A DNA stretch of 33,925 nucleotides from Gordonia sputi NBRC 100414 (GTDB lineage Bacteria > Actinomycetota > Actinomycetes > Mycobacteriales > Mycobacteriaceae). Each line of letters opens with the position of its first letter. Position 1 is the stretch's first letter. The notes under the pieces were generated by a model. The model saw only the letters and a program-made list of their open reading frames with translations. It ran no database searches and was not told the origin of the DNA. Shown piece after piece: positions 8,923 to 16,804 of the stretch. The stretch covers positions 1 through 33,925 of the forward strand of contig NZ_BAFC01000086.1 of assembly GCF_000248055.1 (NCBI RefSeq). Reading direction: 5' to 3'. The translations under genes and the position numbers were made by a program.

Positions 8923-9912
8923 CTAGCGCTGCCCCGATCGGCTATCGGAGTCGTGCCGACCGGAGAGTGCAGTTCTTGGTACATACCGCGCCGTCTTCCA
9001 TTGATCATGCTCTTTGCAGTAGACGCCCATCGTAAACGGCGTTAGTTCCCGCGTATTTTGTCGGCGAGGAGCTACAAACAATTCACCCGAGGCCAGTGTC
9101 ACGCTGCAACCTCCACGGTACTCGCAGCGCCCTCTCGTCGCGATTACCCTTACAACCCATAATGGATCTGGCACCTGACAATAGCCTAACTCCTTCACGT
9201 ACAGCACTTTGCCTGAGTAGGCAGTTCCTTGATATAGAGTCGACCTTGCACCCTTAATGCGATTGCACCACCCACAGGAGAGTCGCAGGTTCGCAAGTTC
9301 AGTACGACCGCCGGCCGAAACGGGCAAGTAGTGGTCGATCTCAACGTCTAAGTCACGTGGCACTAATCCAATTGGCCTGGTGAAATCAACGAACGTCGGC
9401 AACGCCCTATCCCGAATTCCAGTACGCCGACCGAGATACTTTTCCCGCGCAAGCTCATCAAATTCCCGCCCGCACAAGTAGCATCTGGAACCTGGCTCGT
9501 TGGCTAACCACAGATCTTCCTTCAGCGCGTTCGACACGGCTACCCTGTTACGTTCGGAACGTTCTACCTCAACCTCCGCCCAAATTATATCTGTGATCTT
9601 GCGTGCGGCGATTCTTATCTCGTCGCGTGGACAGTCTTCGAAGTAGTCGACCAGTCGCTGGGAGCACTGTGCATACGCCACGCTCCAGGTAAGGGACCTA
9701 TCGATCGAGAATCTGGTGCTGTCTATAAATTGCCGTGCGAACCACGCAACCCACGACAAACGGACATCGGCCTGCATCAACCACCCGCGAGGTCCGAGGA
9801 TCGCTTCAGGAACGCTTAAGTCCGATATCGCGTGTAAGGCTTTATCATCCCAAGGTGCGTCGTTTGCGCTCTCGACTTTTGCGAGGAATCCGATAAGGTT
9901 ACTAACGTTCAT
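8923..9912 (-). CDS. HNH endonuclease with extra C-terminal zinc module
   Basis: This 329-residue protein contains a zinc-supported HNH nuclease: CYLCG (Cys144, Cys147), the catalytic strand DVEIDHYLPVSAGG (189-202, with His194), Asn208 in ANLRLSCGWCN, and Cys213/Cys216. A further set, Cys263, Cys269, Cys299 and His302 (CEYRGGC ... YCKEHD), suggests a second metal site. The first 140 residues are helical-looking and unrecognised; I see no known sulfur-binding domain by eye. It follows the DGQHR gene by 19 nt on the same strand, with no clear ribosome-binding site of its own, so coupling is likely. Given the neighbouring phosphorothioation genes, it may be a restriction nuclease that senses modification status, as in HNH proteins near other dnd loci. 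That role is inferred; nuclease family membership is seen. Confidence 0.8.
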   Translation of the reverse strand: MNVSNLIGFLAKVESANDAPWDDKALHAISDLSVPEAILGPRGWLMQADVRLSWVAWFARQFIDSTRFSIDRSLTWSVAYAQCSQRLVDYFEDCPRDEIRIAARKITDIIWAEVEVERSERNRVAVSNALKEDLWLANEPGSRCYLCGREFDELAREKYLGRRTGIRDRALPTFVDFTRPIGLVPRDLDVEIDHYLPVSAGGRTELANLRLSCGWCNRIKGARSTLYQGTAYSGKVLYVKELGYCQVPDPLWVVRVIATRGRCEYRGGCSVTLASGELFVAPRRQNTRELTPFTMGVYCKEHDQWKTARYVPRTALSGRHDSDSRSGQR

Positions 9913-9931
9913 AGATTTGGGTTCGAACGGA

Positions 9932-11678
9932 TTATCGGCCGGACGGGCGGTAGTTCTCGTTTCTCGGAAGCCGCTCAGGATTCTTCCGATACTCGGTCCA
10001 AACTTTCGCCCATTGCTCCTGGACCGGACGCTGCGCCTTCTTCAACCCTCCTAGATTCCAATCGCGTGCGAAGTAACTTGAGTTGACTCCATTAAGCCAC
10101 TCGTCGAAAGTTCTGTTCACGTCCGTTACATCACTCAACGTTTGGCGGGTTTCGATAAGGAACTGGAAATAGTCGGCGGACAAGATAGTGAGACTTACCA
10201 TATTGAACAGGTTGCTGGTGGTCGCCCCCCAACCGTTGTTTGCAGAGGGATCATCAGGGGCGCCGAACTTGTCGCGGATCAAGGTGAAGAATCTGATAAA
10301 GACGTCGCGCCAGGGCCCGTCGGGGCGGCTCCAGTATGCGAACATCTCGCCGAGTCCACCCTCCGCATCTGCAACGAAACCCGACTGCTCGAGGTGACGC
10401 TTCTTCCACATGTCCGCATAGTCATTGTTTGAACCATAAAGTTTGCCGCCCTTTAGCTCGCGAAATATCGTGACGAGACCCTTCAGAACGTTCCATCCGA
10501 GAGCGTCTTTCTGATCGCCTCTCACACCCGTCTGTACCAATCCCTTAAATGGGCTCTCCGAGGCACGCGTCAAGTATGCAACAGCCTGGGAATCCTCTAG
10601 TCGGATACCAGCATCTTTCAGGCGCTCAGCAACCGGCTCCAGTTCGTCCCTAGAAAGACTTGTCGAAACAATAGTTCCTAAGAGTGCCTTACCCATTGGA
10701 GTTGCTTTTTGGTTAACCACGACAAACTGGAACACATGCTCACTAGGCGACGCGTTTAGCAACAGTGAAACCGGTAGCACTCTGGCTCTGGCCATCTCCA
10801 CTTGGCGGTAAGCTTCGCCTGGATCGACCCCAGAATCAACCAGATCCGCCTGCTGTTCTCTCCCGTCAGCATTGTCGGCCAGCGCAGACGCCGCCGCGAC
10901 CGCACCTCGCAAACGATGTTGGCCATCTACGAGAACGATGGGTTCAAGATAGGAGGTCATTGCTTCCTTTGAGAAGCCGAGCAATTCAGTCGGATCTTCG
11001 GACGGTATTCTGGAGAGTATCTCGGATCGATATTTTAGTTCCAGGTAAAAGTCTGCAAGCTGAGTTTCATCCGCTAGCAACACAGACGCAGCAGCGTCAT
11101 TATTTGAATCGCCACCAATCGTCTCACCGTGCTCCGAGCCCAGGTCGTCCATAGATTCGTCATCAACAATGTCGCCAGAGTCTATATCTTTCTCTATTTT
11201 TATATCGTGCAAATCCTCCACTCGTTTGAGTAGATCAGCCAATCGATTCGGATTCAGATTTTGTTCGGCGAGGTCCGGAACTCGGGACTCGAGGTTCGCG
11301 ACTACACGGTCGATCAGCCGCTTTAGTGTAAACCCAGAAAATTCCGTGCACCTGATCGAGACAGTCCCAAAACCTAGCGGCCCATTTGCTATTATCGTTT
11401 CTACTGAAGGTGACCGCCGAGCTATCTTGAGTAGCACATAGGAGCGGATTCTGAACAACGTTCGCAGAATCTGCAAAGAACTCCGAGAGCTCGCGGACAC
11501 GATTCGGGTTCTCCTCTCGTTGAAAACCCGCGGTCTCACTATCGTCGAGGCGGCCGCGCTGGGGTATTCCTGCCCATTCTGATATATCCGTTGCGGGAGC
11601 ACCGAAGAGCACCAGCGGCTTACTCCCTGCCACCTGAACCATTTCATACGCGGGATACTGATACACTTTATCCACCAT
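9932..11678 (-). pseudogene. DGQHR-domain protein (DndB-like), apparent frameshift
   Basis: The C-terminal part carries VDGQHRLRGAV (DGQHR codons at 10913-10927) and FVVVNQKATPMG, hallmarks of DGQHR-domain proteins related to DndB. The convincing N-terminus lies in another frame: ATG at 11678 (MVDKVYQYPAY), with an ideal AGGAGG 8 nt upstream, and coherent protein for about 92 residues ending near NVVQNPLLCATQDSSAVTF. The coding frame then continues as ETIIANGPLGFGTVSIRC in the downstream frame. Losing one base near 11396-11405, for example in an AAA run, would restore a protein of about 581 residues. The open frame that runs upstream to 11647 in the downstream frame gives Ser/Arg-rich nonsense and is not the true start. 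An Asp/Glu-rich insert precedes the motif. It is the first gene of an operon with the HNH nuclease. Sequencing error, true inactivation or +1 frameshifting are all possible. Confidence 0.78.
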
Positions 11679-11704
11679 GTGGACGTCCTCCTGCGGCTCG
11701 ACTC

Positions 11705-11723
11705 CTACTGTCGGTAACAGTAG
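11705..11723. promoter_or_regulatory. Perfect palindrome between island and host genes
   Basis: CTACTGT (11705-11711) and ACAGTAG (11717-11723) form a perfect 7-bp inverted repeat around a 5-nt spacer. It lies in the 175-bp divergent gap, 26 bp upstream of the DGQHR start and 130 bp upstream of the ligase start. The proximity to the DGQHR ribosome-binding site suggests an operator for that operon, though a role for the ligase gene cannot be excluded. Confidence 0.4.
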
Positions 11724-11853
11724 CTGACTTTTCTGACACGAGGTCCAACGCTGCCGAGTACGCTCACACACCTGTGAACATCCAGCAAACCAGTCACTTC
11801 TCCGAGCCTCAGGTGCAACGATTTCAGTAACGCAACCCCAGCCAGGAGCACCC

Positions 11854-13476
11854 ATGCAGAGCACTATGCAAGACGCACCGCTGCAGATCGCGCAGATCCT
11901 GCGCCACGGCAGCACGGTCCACGGCGACGCCGAGGTCGTGACCTGGACCGGAGACGGCTCGCGGCGTCGTAGCTACGCCGATGTCGGACGACGTTGCGCA
12001 CAGTTGGCACACGCACTGCGCGGGCTCGGCGTCGACGGTGACCAGCGCGTCGCGACGTTCATGTGGAACAACGCCGAGCACCTCGAGGCCTACCTCGCCG
12101 TGCCCGCGATGGGTGCGGTCCTGCACACCCTCAACATCCGACTCTTCCCCGAGCAGCTGATCCACGTGGCCAACCACGCCGAGGATCAGGTCATCATCGC
12201 CGACCCCTCACTGCTGCCGCTGCTCAACCCGCAACTGCCACAGCTGACCACCGTCAAGCACGTCATCGTGACGGGCGACTCCACCGACGGCGTCGACGCT
12301 CCCCACGGCGTGCAGGTGCACTCATACGAGGCGCTCATCGCCGAGCAGGCCGTCGACTTCGACTGGCCCGAGGTCGACGAGCGTTCTGCCGCCGCGATGT
12401 GTTACACCTCCGGCACCACCGGCGACCCGAAAGGTGTTGCCTACAGCCATCGTTCGATCTACCTGCACTCCATGCAGGTCTGCATGACGGATGGTCCTGC
12501 GCTCAAGCAGGGTGACCGCGCGCTCGCCGTCGTGCCGCAGTTCCACGCGATGTCGTGGGGTCTGCCGTATGCAGCGTTCATGATCGGAGCGTCGCTCATC
12601 ATGCCCGACCGCTTCCTGCAGCCCGAACCGCTGGCCGCACTCATCGCTGCGGAGCAACCCACCACCGCGGCGGCTGTCCCGACCATCTGGCTCGGCCTGC
12701 ACCAGTACCTCACGCAGCACCCGCAGGACATCTCCTCACTGCGCGACGTGCTCATCGGCGGATCGGCTGTACCGCCATCGTTGATGCACACCTTCGAGGA
12801 TGAACACAACGTCGAGGTACTCCACGCCTGGGGCATGACCGAAACGTCGCCTCTCGGCTCCGTCGCCCGACCACCCGCGGGCACCGAAGGCGACGAGCGG
12901 TGGCACTACCGCTACACGCAGGGCCGGTTCCCGGCGTCGGTGGAAGCGCGACTCATCGGCGACAACGGCGAAACACTCCCCCACGACGGCAAGACCGTCG
13001 GCGAACTCGAGGTCCGCGGACCGTGGATCACCGGCGCCTACTACGGCGTCGACGCCGCCGACAAGTTCGACGACGGCTGGCTGCGCACCGGCGACGTCGG
13101 CTCGATCACCCCCGACGGCTACCTCACGCTGACCGACCGCACCAAGGACATCATCAAGTCCGGTGGCGAGTGGATCTCGTCGGTCGACCTCGAAAACGCC
13201 GTCATGGGCCATCCCGACGTACTCGAAGCCGCCGTCATCGGCGTACCCGACCCCAAGTGGGACGAGCGGCCCCTCGTCGCCGTCGTGCTGCGTGAGGATT
13301 CCGACGCGACACCAGAGACGTTGCGAGAGTTCTTGTCCGACAAGGTCGCAAAGTGGCAGCTCCCCGAGAACTGGACCATCATTCCCGAGGTTCCCAAGAC
13401 CAGCGTCGGCAAGTTCGACAAGAAGCGCCTGCGCTCGACGTTCCACGACGGAGGACTCGACGTCACCCGGTTGTAG
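11854..13476 (+). CDS. Fatty-acid-CoA ligase (AMP-binding, FadD-type)
   Basis: This 540-residue member of the ANL superfamily activates a carboxylic acid, probably a medium- or long-chain fatty acid, as an acyl-adenylate and transfers it to CoA. The P-loop is [16 protein letters not shown] (about residues 189-204). Further motifs are [13 protein letters not shown] (A5), [19 protein letters not shown] (A7), [21 protein letters not shown] (A8) and the C-terminal catalytic lysine in [18 protein letters not shown] lies 5-6 nt before the ATG at 11854. It is the first clearly high-GC gene to the right of the island, and marks the return to host sequence. Acyl-chain specificity cannot be read from the sequence. 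Confidence 0.9.
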   Translation: MQSTMQDAPLQIAQILRHGSTVHGDAEVVTWTGDGSRRRSYADVGRRCAQLAHALRGLGVDGDQRVATFMWNNAEHLEAYLAVPAMGAVLHTLNIRLFPEQLIHVANHAEDQVIIADPSLLPLLNPQLPQLTTVKHVIVTGDSTDGVDAPHGVQVHSYEALIAEQAVDFDWPEVDERSAAAMCYTSGTTGDPKGVAYSHRSIYLHSMQVCMTDGPALKQGDRALAVVPQFHAMSWGLPYAAFMIGASLIMPDRFLQPEPLAALIAAEQPTTAAAVPTIWLGLHQYLTQHPQDISSLRDVLIGGSAVPPSLMHTFEDEHNVEVLHAWGMTETSPLGSVARPPAGTEGDERWHYRYTQGRFPASVEARLIGDNGETLPHDGKTVGELEVRGPWITGAYYGVDAADKFDDGWLRTGDVGSITPDGYLTLTDRTKDIIKSGGEWISSVDLENAVMGHPDVLEAAVIGVPDPKWDERPLVAVVLREDSDATPETLREFLSDKVAKWQLPENWTIIPEVPKTSVGKFDKKRLRSTFHDGGLDVTRL

Positions 13477-13506
13477 GTGACGCAAGTCCTCAGTCGCGGG
13501 GACGAG

Positions 13507-13887
13507 CTACGAGAAGAACTCGACCGAGCCCCAACCCCCACGATTCGGCTTCGACTTCGGAGCCTTCTTCTTCGGCTTGGGTTGGGGCTTGGCCTGGGGT
13601 TTCGGCTGAGCTTGGGGAGCGGGCTGCGCCTGCGGGGCGGGCTTCGGCGCTGATCGCGACCCGGTCTCACACGCGACACCGTCGCCATCGCGATCAAGTG
13701 CCGAGCGGTATCCGTCCTGGCCGCGGTAGATCGGCGCGACGCCCGCGTCACGTGCCGCCTGGCAATTCTTGTAGTACGCCACCGGCGTAGGCGCAGGAGC
13801 CGCCGACGCAACCGGGGCAAACCCGACCAACCCTGCGGCGACGCCTCCGGCAACCAGCCCGGCGATGGCCGAGTATTTCTTGTTCAT
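13507..13887 (-). CDS. Secreted excalibur calcium-binding domain protein
   Basis: This 126-residue protein has a Sec signal peptide (positively charged MNKKYS, hydrophobic stretch to about residue 27, cleavage near ASA-AP). The excalibur domain follows at residues 37-74: YYKNCQAARDAG ... DRDGDGVACE, with the Asp-rich calcium loop and two conserved cysteines. The tail is a low-complexity Pro/Gln/Ala/Lys repeat (about 80-115), likely a wall-spanning linker. It converges on the ligase gene with 30 nt between stops. Function in the cell envelope is inferred from the domain; partner unknown. Confidence 0.85.
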   Translation of the reverse strand: MNKKYSAIAGLVAGGVAAGLVGFAPVASAAPAPTPVAYYKNCQAARDAGVAPIYRGQDGYRSALDRDGDGVACETGSRSAPKPAPQAQPAPQAQPKPQAKPQPKPKKKAPKSKPNRGGWGSVEFFS

Positions 13888-14025
13888 CTCTCACCCAATC
13901 TCTCGATTATCGATCAGTGACAGTACTGGACGCCGACACCATCGTCGGCGGTCCCAGCGTCGGCCGAACAGACGAATCTTGCTGACGCACTGACCGATGT
14001 CGACTTCAGACGGGCAGTCCGACAC

Positions 14026-14211
14026 TCAGTCCTCACCAAACGGAACCACGACGACCTTGCCCCGCAGCCGACCCGCCTCGGCCTCCTCGTGCACCTTGAT
14101 CAACTCAGGTAGCGAAACCCGCTGCGCGATCTCAACTTTGAGATCCCCGGTGTCGACCAGGCCCACCAGTTCGGTGAGCACCGCGGCGCCGCGGCGTAGA
14201 AAGAAGGGCAC
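14026..14211 (-). pseudogene. C-terminal fragment of a quinone/alcohol oxidoreductase
   Basis: About 60 residues match the C-terminal end of the NADP-dependent zinc-type dehydrogenase/quinone reductase family, with VLTELVGLVDTGDLKV, the stretch VSLPELIKVHEEAEAG and the closing RGKVVVVPFG. Full-length members have about 300 residues; the nucleotide-binding and catalytic regions are missing upstream, where the frame degenerates and another gene begins within 140 bp. It is therefore a truncated remnant, probably not functional. There is no good ribosome-binding site. Confidence 0.65.
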
Positions 14212-14344
14212 GGACGCAGAGGAGTGACGCTGTGTCCCCCGATCGGACCAATCGATCCGGAATCGGACATGGCGTCGGTAGGCATGCGTACGTTTACCAG
14301 TATCTGACGTCGGGGGTCGTCACACACTATCCGTCGGAGGACTG

Positions 14345-14803
14345 ATGAAGCACGTTCGCACACAGGGTCATCTCGCGCTCTGCGCACTTGTGGCCGCTGG
14401 AGTACTCGGCCTTACCGCATGCAGTGGTTCGAGCTCGGAACCAACAACGGCGACCACTACCACCACGACGGCAGAGGTGACCACGTCGCAACCCGCTGAG
14501 GTCACTGAAACAACAATGGCAACAACAACTCCGAAAGCTCCGGCGGCGGCACCGGCGACCACCGAACCCAAGGCAGCTGCCATGCCTAACGTCGTCTGCA
14601 TGAACCTCCAGGAAGCACAGAACACCATCCAGGAAGCCGGCGTCTTCTACTCACGCAGCAAGGACGCGACGGGTCAGGGCCGCAGGCAGGTTGTCGACAG
14701 CAATTGGATCGTCGTCGCGCAGACTCCATCCGCGGGCGCGCCTGTCACAGAGGGAGAGGCCGTATTGTCCGCGGTCAAGATCGGTGAACCCAGCCCCTGC
14801 TGA
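14345..14803 (+). CDS. PASTA-domain lipoprotein
   Basis: This 152-residue protein starts with a lipoprotein signal peptide, lipobox LTAC with the modified Cys26. A Thr/Ala/Pro-rich linker (27-78) leads to one PASTA-like domain (79-146), recognisable from MPNVVCMNLQEAQNTIQEAG and the closing VVAQTPSAGAPVTEGEAVLSAVK. PASTA domains bind peptidoglycan fragments or related ligands; here the domain would sit outside the membrane, tethered by the lipid. GGAGG lies 4 nt before the ATG. It converges with the amidase gene, 10 nt apart, suggesting both act at the cell wall. No enzymatic domain is present. Confidence 0.82.
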   Translation: MKHVRTQGHLALCALVAAGVLGLTACSGSSSEPTTATTTTTTAEVTTSQPAEVTETTMATTTPKAPAAAPATTEPKAAAMPNVVCMNLQEAQNTIQEAGVFYSRSKDATGQGRRQVVDSNWIVVAQTPSAGAPVTEGEAVLSAVKIGEPSPC

Positions 14804-14813
14804 TCACACCGAC

Positions 14814-15677
14814 TCACCCCGCACACCCCCGCCCGTCCACGGGAAGCGCGGTCTGCACGCCGTAGGCGATGCCCTGCGCGTACCTGGCGAGCCAACTCGA
14901 TGGCAGGGGCGTCGACCCGCCCGCGCTGTCGAGTCCGAACTCGTTGTAGACCCAGGGCACGCGGTCGGACATCAGCGCGATCATCGGGATGTTGCCGGTC
15001 CATAGCGGTGCGCGACCACCAAAGTCATTGTTGGTCACCATGACTGGTAGTCCCTCGGCTCGGGTTCGAGCGTCTGCTATCGCCTGGCCGTAGCGCTGAC
15101 TGGCAGCGGCAGTCGCCCCGCTGCGATATGTGATGCGCAGCGTCGTGCCATCGGCCGCGGTACCTTCGCGATACAGGCCGACGCGCTGCACGAACACCGC
15201 GTTGGCACCCGGGCTAGTATGGATACTGATCGCGACACGCGCGTGCGCCGCCACCGCACGGCCCACCCGCTGCCGATACGTGACACTCTCTGTCACAGAG
15301 GTTTTCAGCATGACAACGCGATACCCGCTCCGTTGCAAGCGTTCTCGTACCCGAGTCGCGACCGCGAATACGTCCGCATCCTCTGCGCCGTTGGGATAGT
15401 CGATCTGCGATGCGCCGGTCACCGGGTCGAAGCCGTCGATACGCACCGGGTTGTGTCCGGGGTCGAGCGCGACCACGACCTGAGGACACGTCGCCTTCGA
15501 CGACGCCGCCGCGGTCGTCAACACCGCTGTCGTCAACGCCGCTGAGGAGCGGTCCGGAGCAGCACTCTGCGTCGCGCAACCACCGAGGCAGCACGCGAGA
15601 ACCACGACCCCCACCCGCCTCAGAGCCCTCCGCGCTTGTTCTCGCATCATCCGATGATCGCAGACTGAACGCTGCAT
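14814..15677 (-). CDS. N-acetylmuramoyl-L-alanine amidase (Amidase_3), lipoprotein
   Basis: This roughly 287-residue protein would cleave the bond between muramic acid and the stem peptide in peptidoglycan. A lipoprotein signal (hydrophobic VGVVVLACC, lipobox LGGC, Cys34) precedes the amidase domain. Zinc and catalytic candidates are His75 in ALDPGHNP, Glu99 in PNGAED, His153 in SIHTSPG and Glu246 in PWVYNEFG. The ATG at 15677 is chosen for its upstream GTGAGGTGAGG; an ATG at 15650 is an alternative that keeps the signal peptide. The longer frame upstream overlaps the divergent HNH gene and is not credible. The second histidine motif differs slightly from the common SIHaNa, so activity is probable rather than certain. 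Confidence 0.82.
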   Translation of the reverse strand: MQRSVCDHRMMREQARRALRRVGVVVLACCLGGCATQSAAPDRSSAALTTAVLTTAAASSKATCPQVVVALDPGHNPVRIDGFDPVTGASQIDYPNGAEDADVFAVATRVRERLQRSGYRVVMLKTSVTESVTYRQRVGRAVAAHARVAISIHTSPGANAVFVQRVGLYREGTAADGTTLRITYRSGATAAASQRYGQAIADARTRAEGLPVMVTNNDFGGRAPLWTGNIPMIALMSDRVPWVYNEFGLDSAGGSTPLPSSWLARYAQGIAYGVQTALPVDGRGCAG

Positions 15678-15691
15678 CGACCTCACCTCAC

Positions 15692-15697
15692 TACACT
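15692..15697 (+). promoter_or_regulatory. -10 box of a leaderless HNH transcript
   Basis: TACACT lies 7 nt before the GTG at 15705. A start of transcription 7 nt after the box would coincide with the start codon. No Shine-Dalgarno sequence is present, consistent with leaderless translation. Confidence 0.5.
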
Positions 15698-15704
15698 CGA
15701 CCCC

Positions 15705-16787
15705 GTGCCCACGGACCCCTTGACGCTCGGCCAGCAGCTGGTCGCGGTGCTCGAGGGTGGGCGGCGGACATCCACGTACAAGCTCGCCGTGATGGTCGCG
15801 CTCCTCGACCTCGCCGTCGAATCCGTCCCCGATGATCCCGCCGCGGAAGTCCCGATCGACCTCGACGAGCTGACCGACCGCGTCATGGCTCAGTACTGGA
15901 CCCAACTACGCCCGCTCAGCGAGAAAGGCCATGTGGTCCTGCGGCAGTCGCGGGACGGACGTGGCGTGGTCTTCGCTGCACTTGCCGACCTACGCGAACA
16001 GTGCAGCACCCCGAGCCTGCGCGAAATGCCCATCGAGAGCGCGAAACTTGCTGCGCCTGCGGCCTATTCGAAAACGCACGAAGCGGTCAAGAAGAACCTC
16101 GTGCGCTACCCCCTCCACCTCCTCCAACAAGTCGGCACCGGCCCACACGAGTGTTTCCTCTACGACGACTCGTGGATGGGCACCGATTCGACGCGAGTCA
16201 TGGCCGAGCACGGCAACCGACTCGTTCTCTTCGGCGGCGTGTGCCACACCCTCGCACGGCTGGCACCGCTGGTGAAACCGGCCTTCCAGCTCGCCTGGGT
16301 CGACGACGTGCGGCACATGAACCGCGACATCCTCGACGACGGCCCCGACATCGCCGACCACCTCTTCGGCACCGAACGCGTCTCGCTCACCCGCCCCGCG
16401 GGCATCCTCTCCGAACACTTCGGCAACGATTGCTTCTACTGCAACGCCCGACTCCGCACCGGCCGCCACGTCGACCACGTCCTTCCGTGGTCGCGAGTCC
16501 CGATCGACGGGCTCGCGAACCTCGTCCTTGCGTGCCAGCCGTGCAACACAAGCAAATCCGACGTCTTGCCGGCGCCGACGTACGTCAGCCGTGCACTCGA
16601 CCGGGGGCAAGACGTCATCGACGCCCTCGCCGACGAGATCCGGTGGCCGAGTCAGTACAGCAGGGTGAAATCTGCGTCGCGCGGCCTGTACTCCACACAA
16701 CCCGACACGACGCCGATCTGGCTGGGCGCCAGACACATTCAGCCACTCAAACGTGTTGACTTCGGGCGGTGGGACGTCGAACTGTAG
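15705..16787 (+). CDS. HNH endonuclease-domain protein
   Basis: This 360-residue protein has a C-terminal HNH nuclease with zinc knuckles: CFYC (243-246), HVDHVLPWSR (255-264, catalytic His258), Asn272 in GLANLVLAC and CQPC (277-280) followed by NTSKSD. The N-terminal 230 residues are helical-looking and carry no motif I know; the opening GGRRTSTYKLAVMVALLDLA recurs in actinobacterial HNH proteins of unknown role. The GTG start is supported by a -10 box 7 nt upstream and no ribosome-binding site. Its stop lies in a hairpin shared with the SNF2 gene. High GC matches the host, so this HNH is unrelated by history to the island HNH at 8923-9912. It could act in restriction or repair; target unknown. 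Confidence 0.82.
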   Translation: MPTDPLTLGQQLVAVLEGGRRTSTYKLAVMVALLDLAVESVPDDPAAEVPIDLDELTDRVMAQYWTQLRPLSEKGHVVLRQSRDGRGVVFAALADLREQCSTPSLREMPIESAKLAAPAAYSKTHEAVKKNLVRYPLHLLQQVGTGPHECFLYDDSWMGTDSTRVMAEHGNRLVLFGGVCHTLARLAPLVKPAFQLAWVDDVRHMNRDILDDGPDIADHLFGTERVSLTRPAGILSEHFGNDCFYCNARLRTGRHVDHVLPWSRVPIDGLANLVLACQPCNTSKSDVLPAPTYVSRALDRGQDVIDALADEIRWPSQYSRVKSASRGLYSTQPDTTPIWLGARHIQPLKRVDFGRWDVEL

Positions 16788-16804
16788 CGGCGCCTGAACG
16801 CTAC
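16784..16804. terminator. Candidate bidirectional terminator over both stop codons
   Basis: GTAGCG (16784-16789) and CGCTAC (16799-16804) form a perfect 6-bp stem around a 9-nt loop. The HNH stop TAG (16785-16787) and the opposing SNF2 stop (16801-16803) lie in opposite arms of the stem. There is no T-tract, which is common in actinobacteria. Confidence 0.35.

Noticed and set aside
11235..11915. Separate reverse-strand gene of 226 residues starting at 11915
   Set aside because: Only the part from 11678 to about 11400 looks like protein; before it the sequence is intergenic and after it the frame is wrong. It is the N-terminus of the frameshifted DGQHR gene.
12063..13853. Long Arg-rich open frames on both strands across the ligase and excalibur genes
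   Set aside because: They are high-GC shadow frames with no domain similarity, overlapping well-supported genes.
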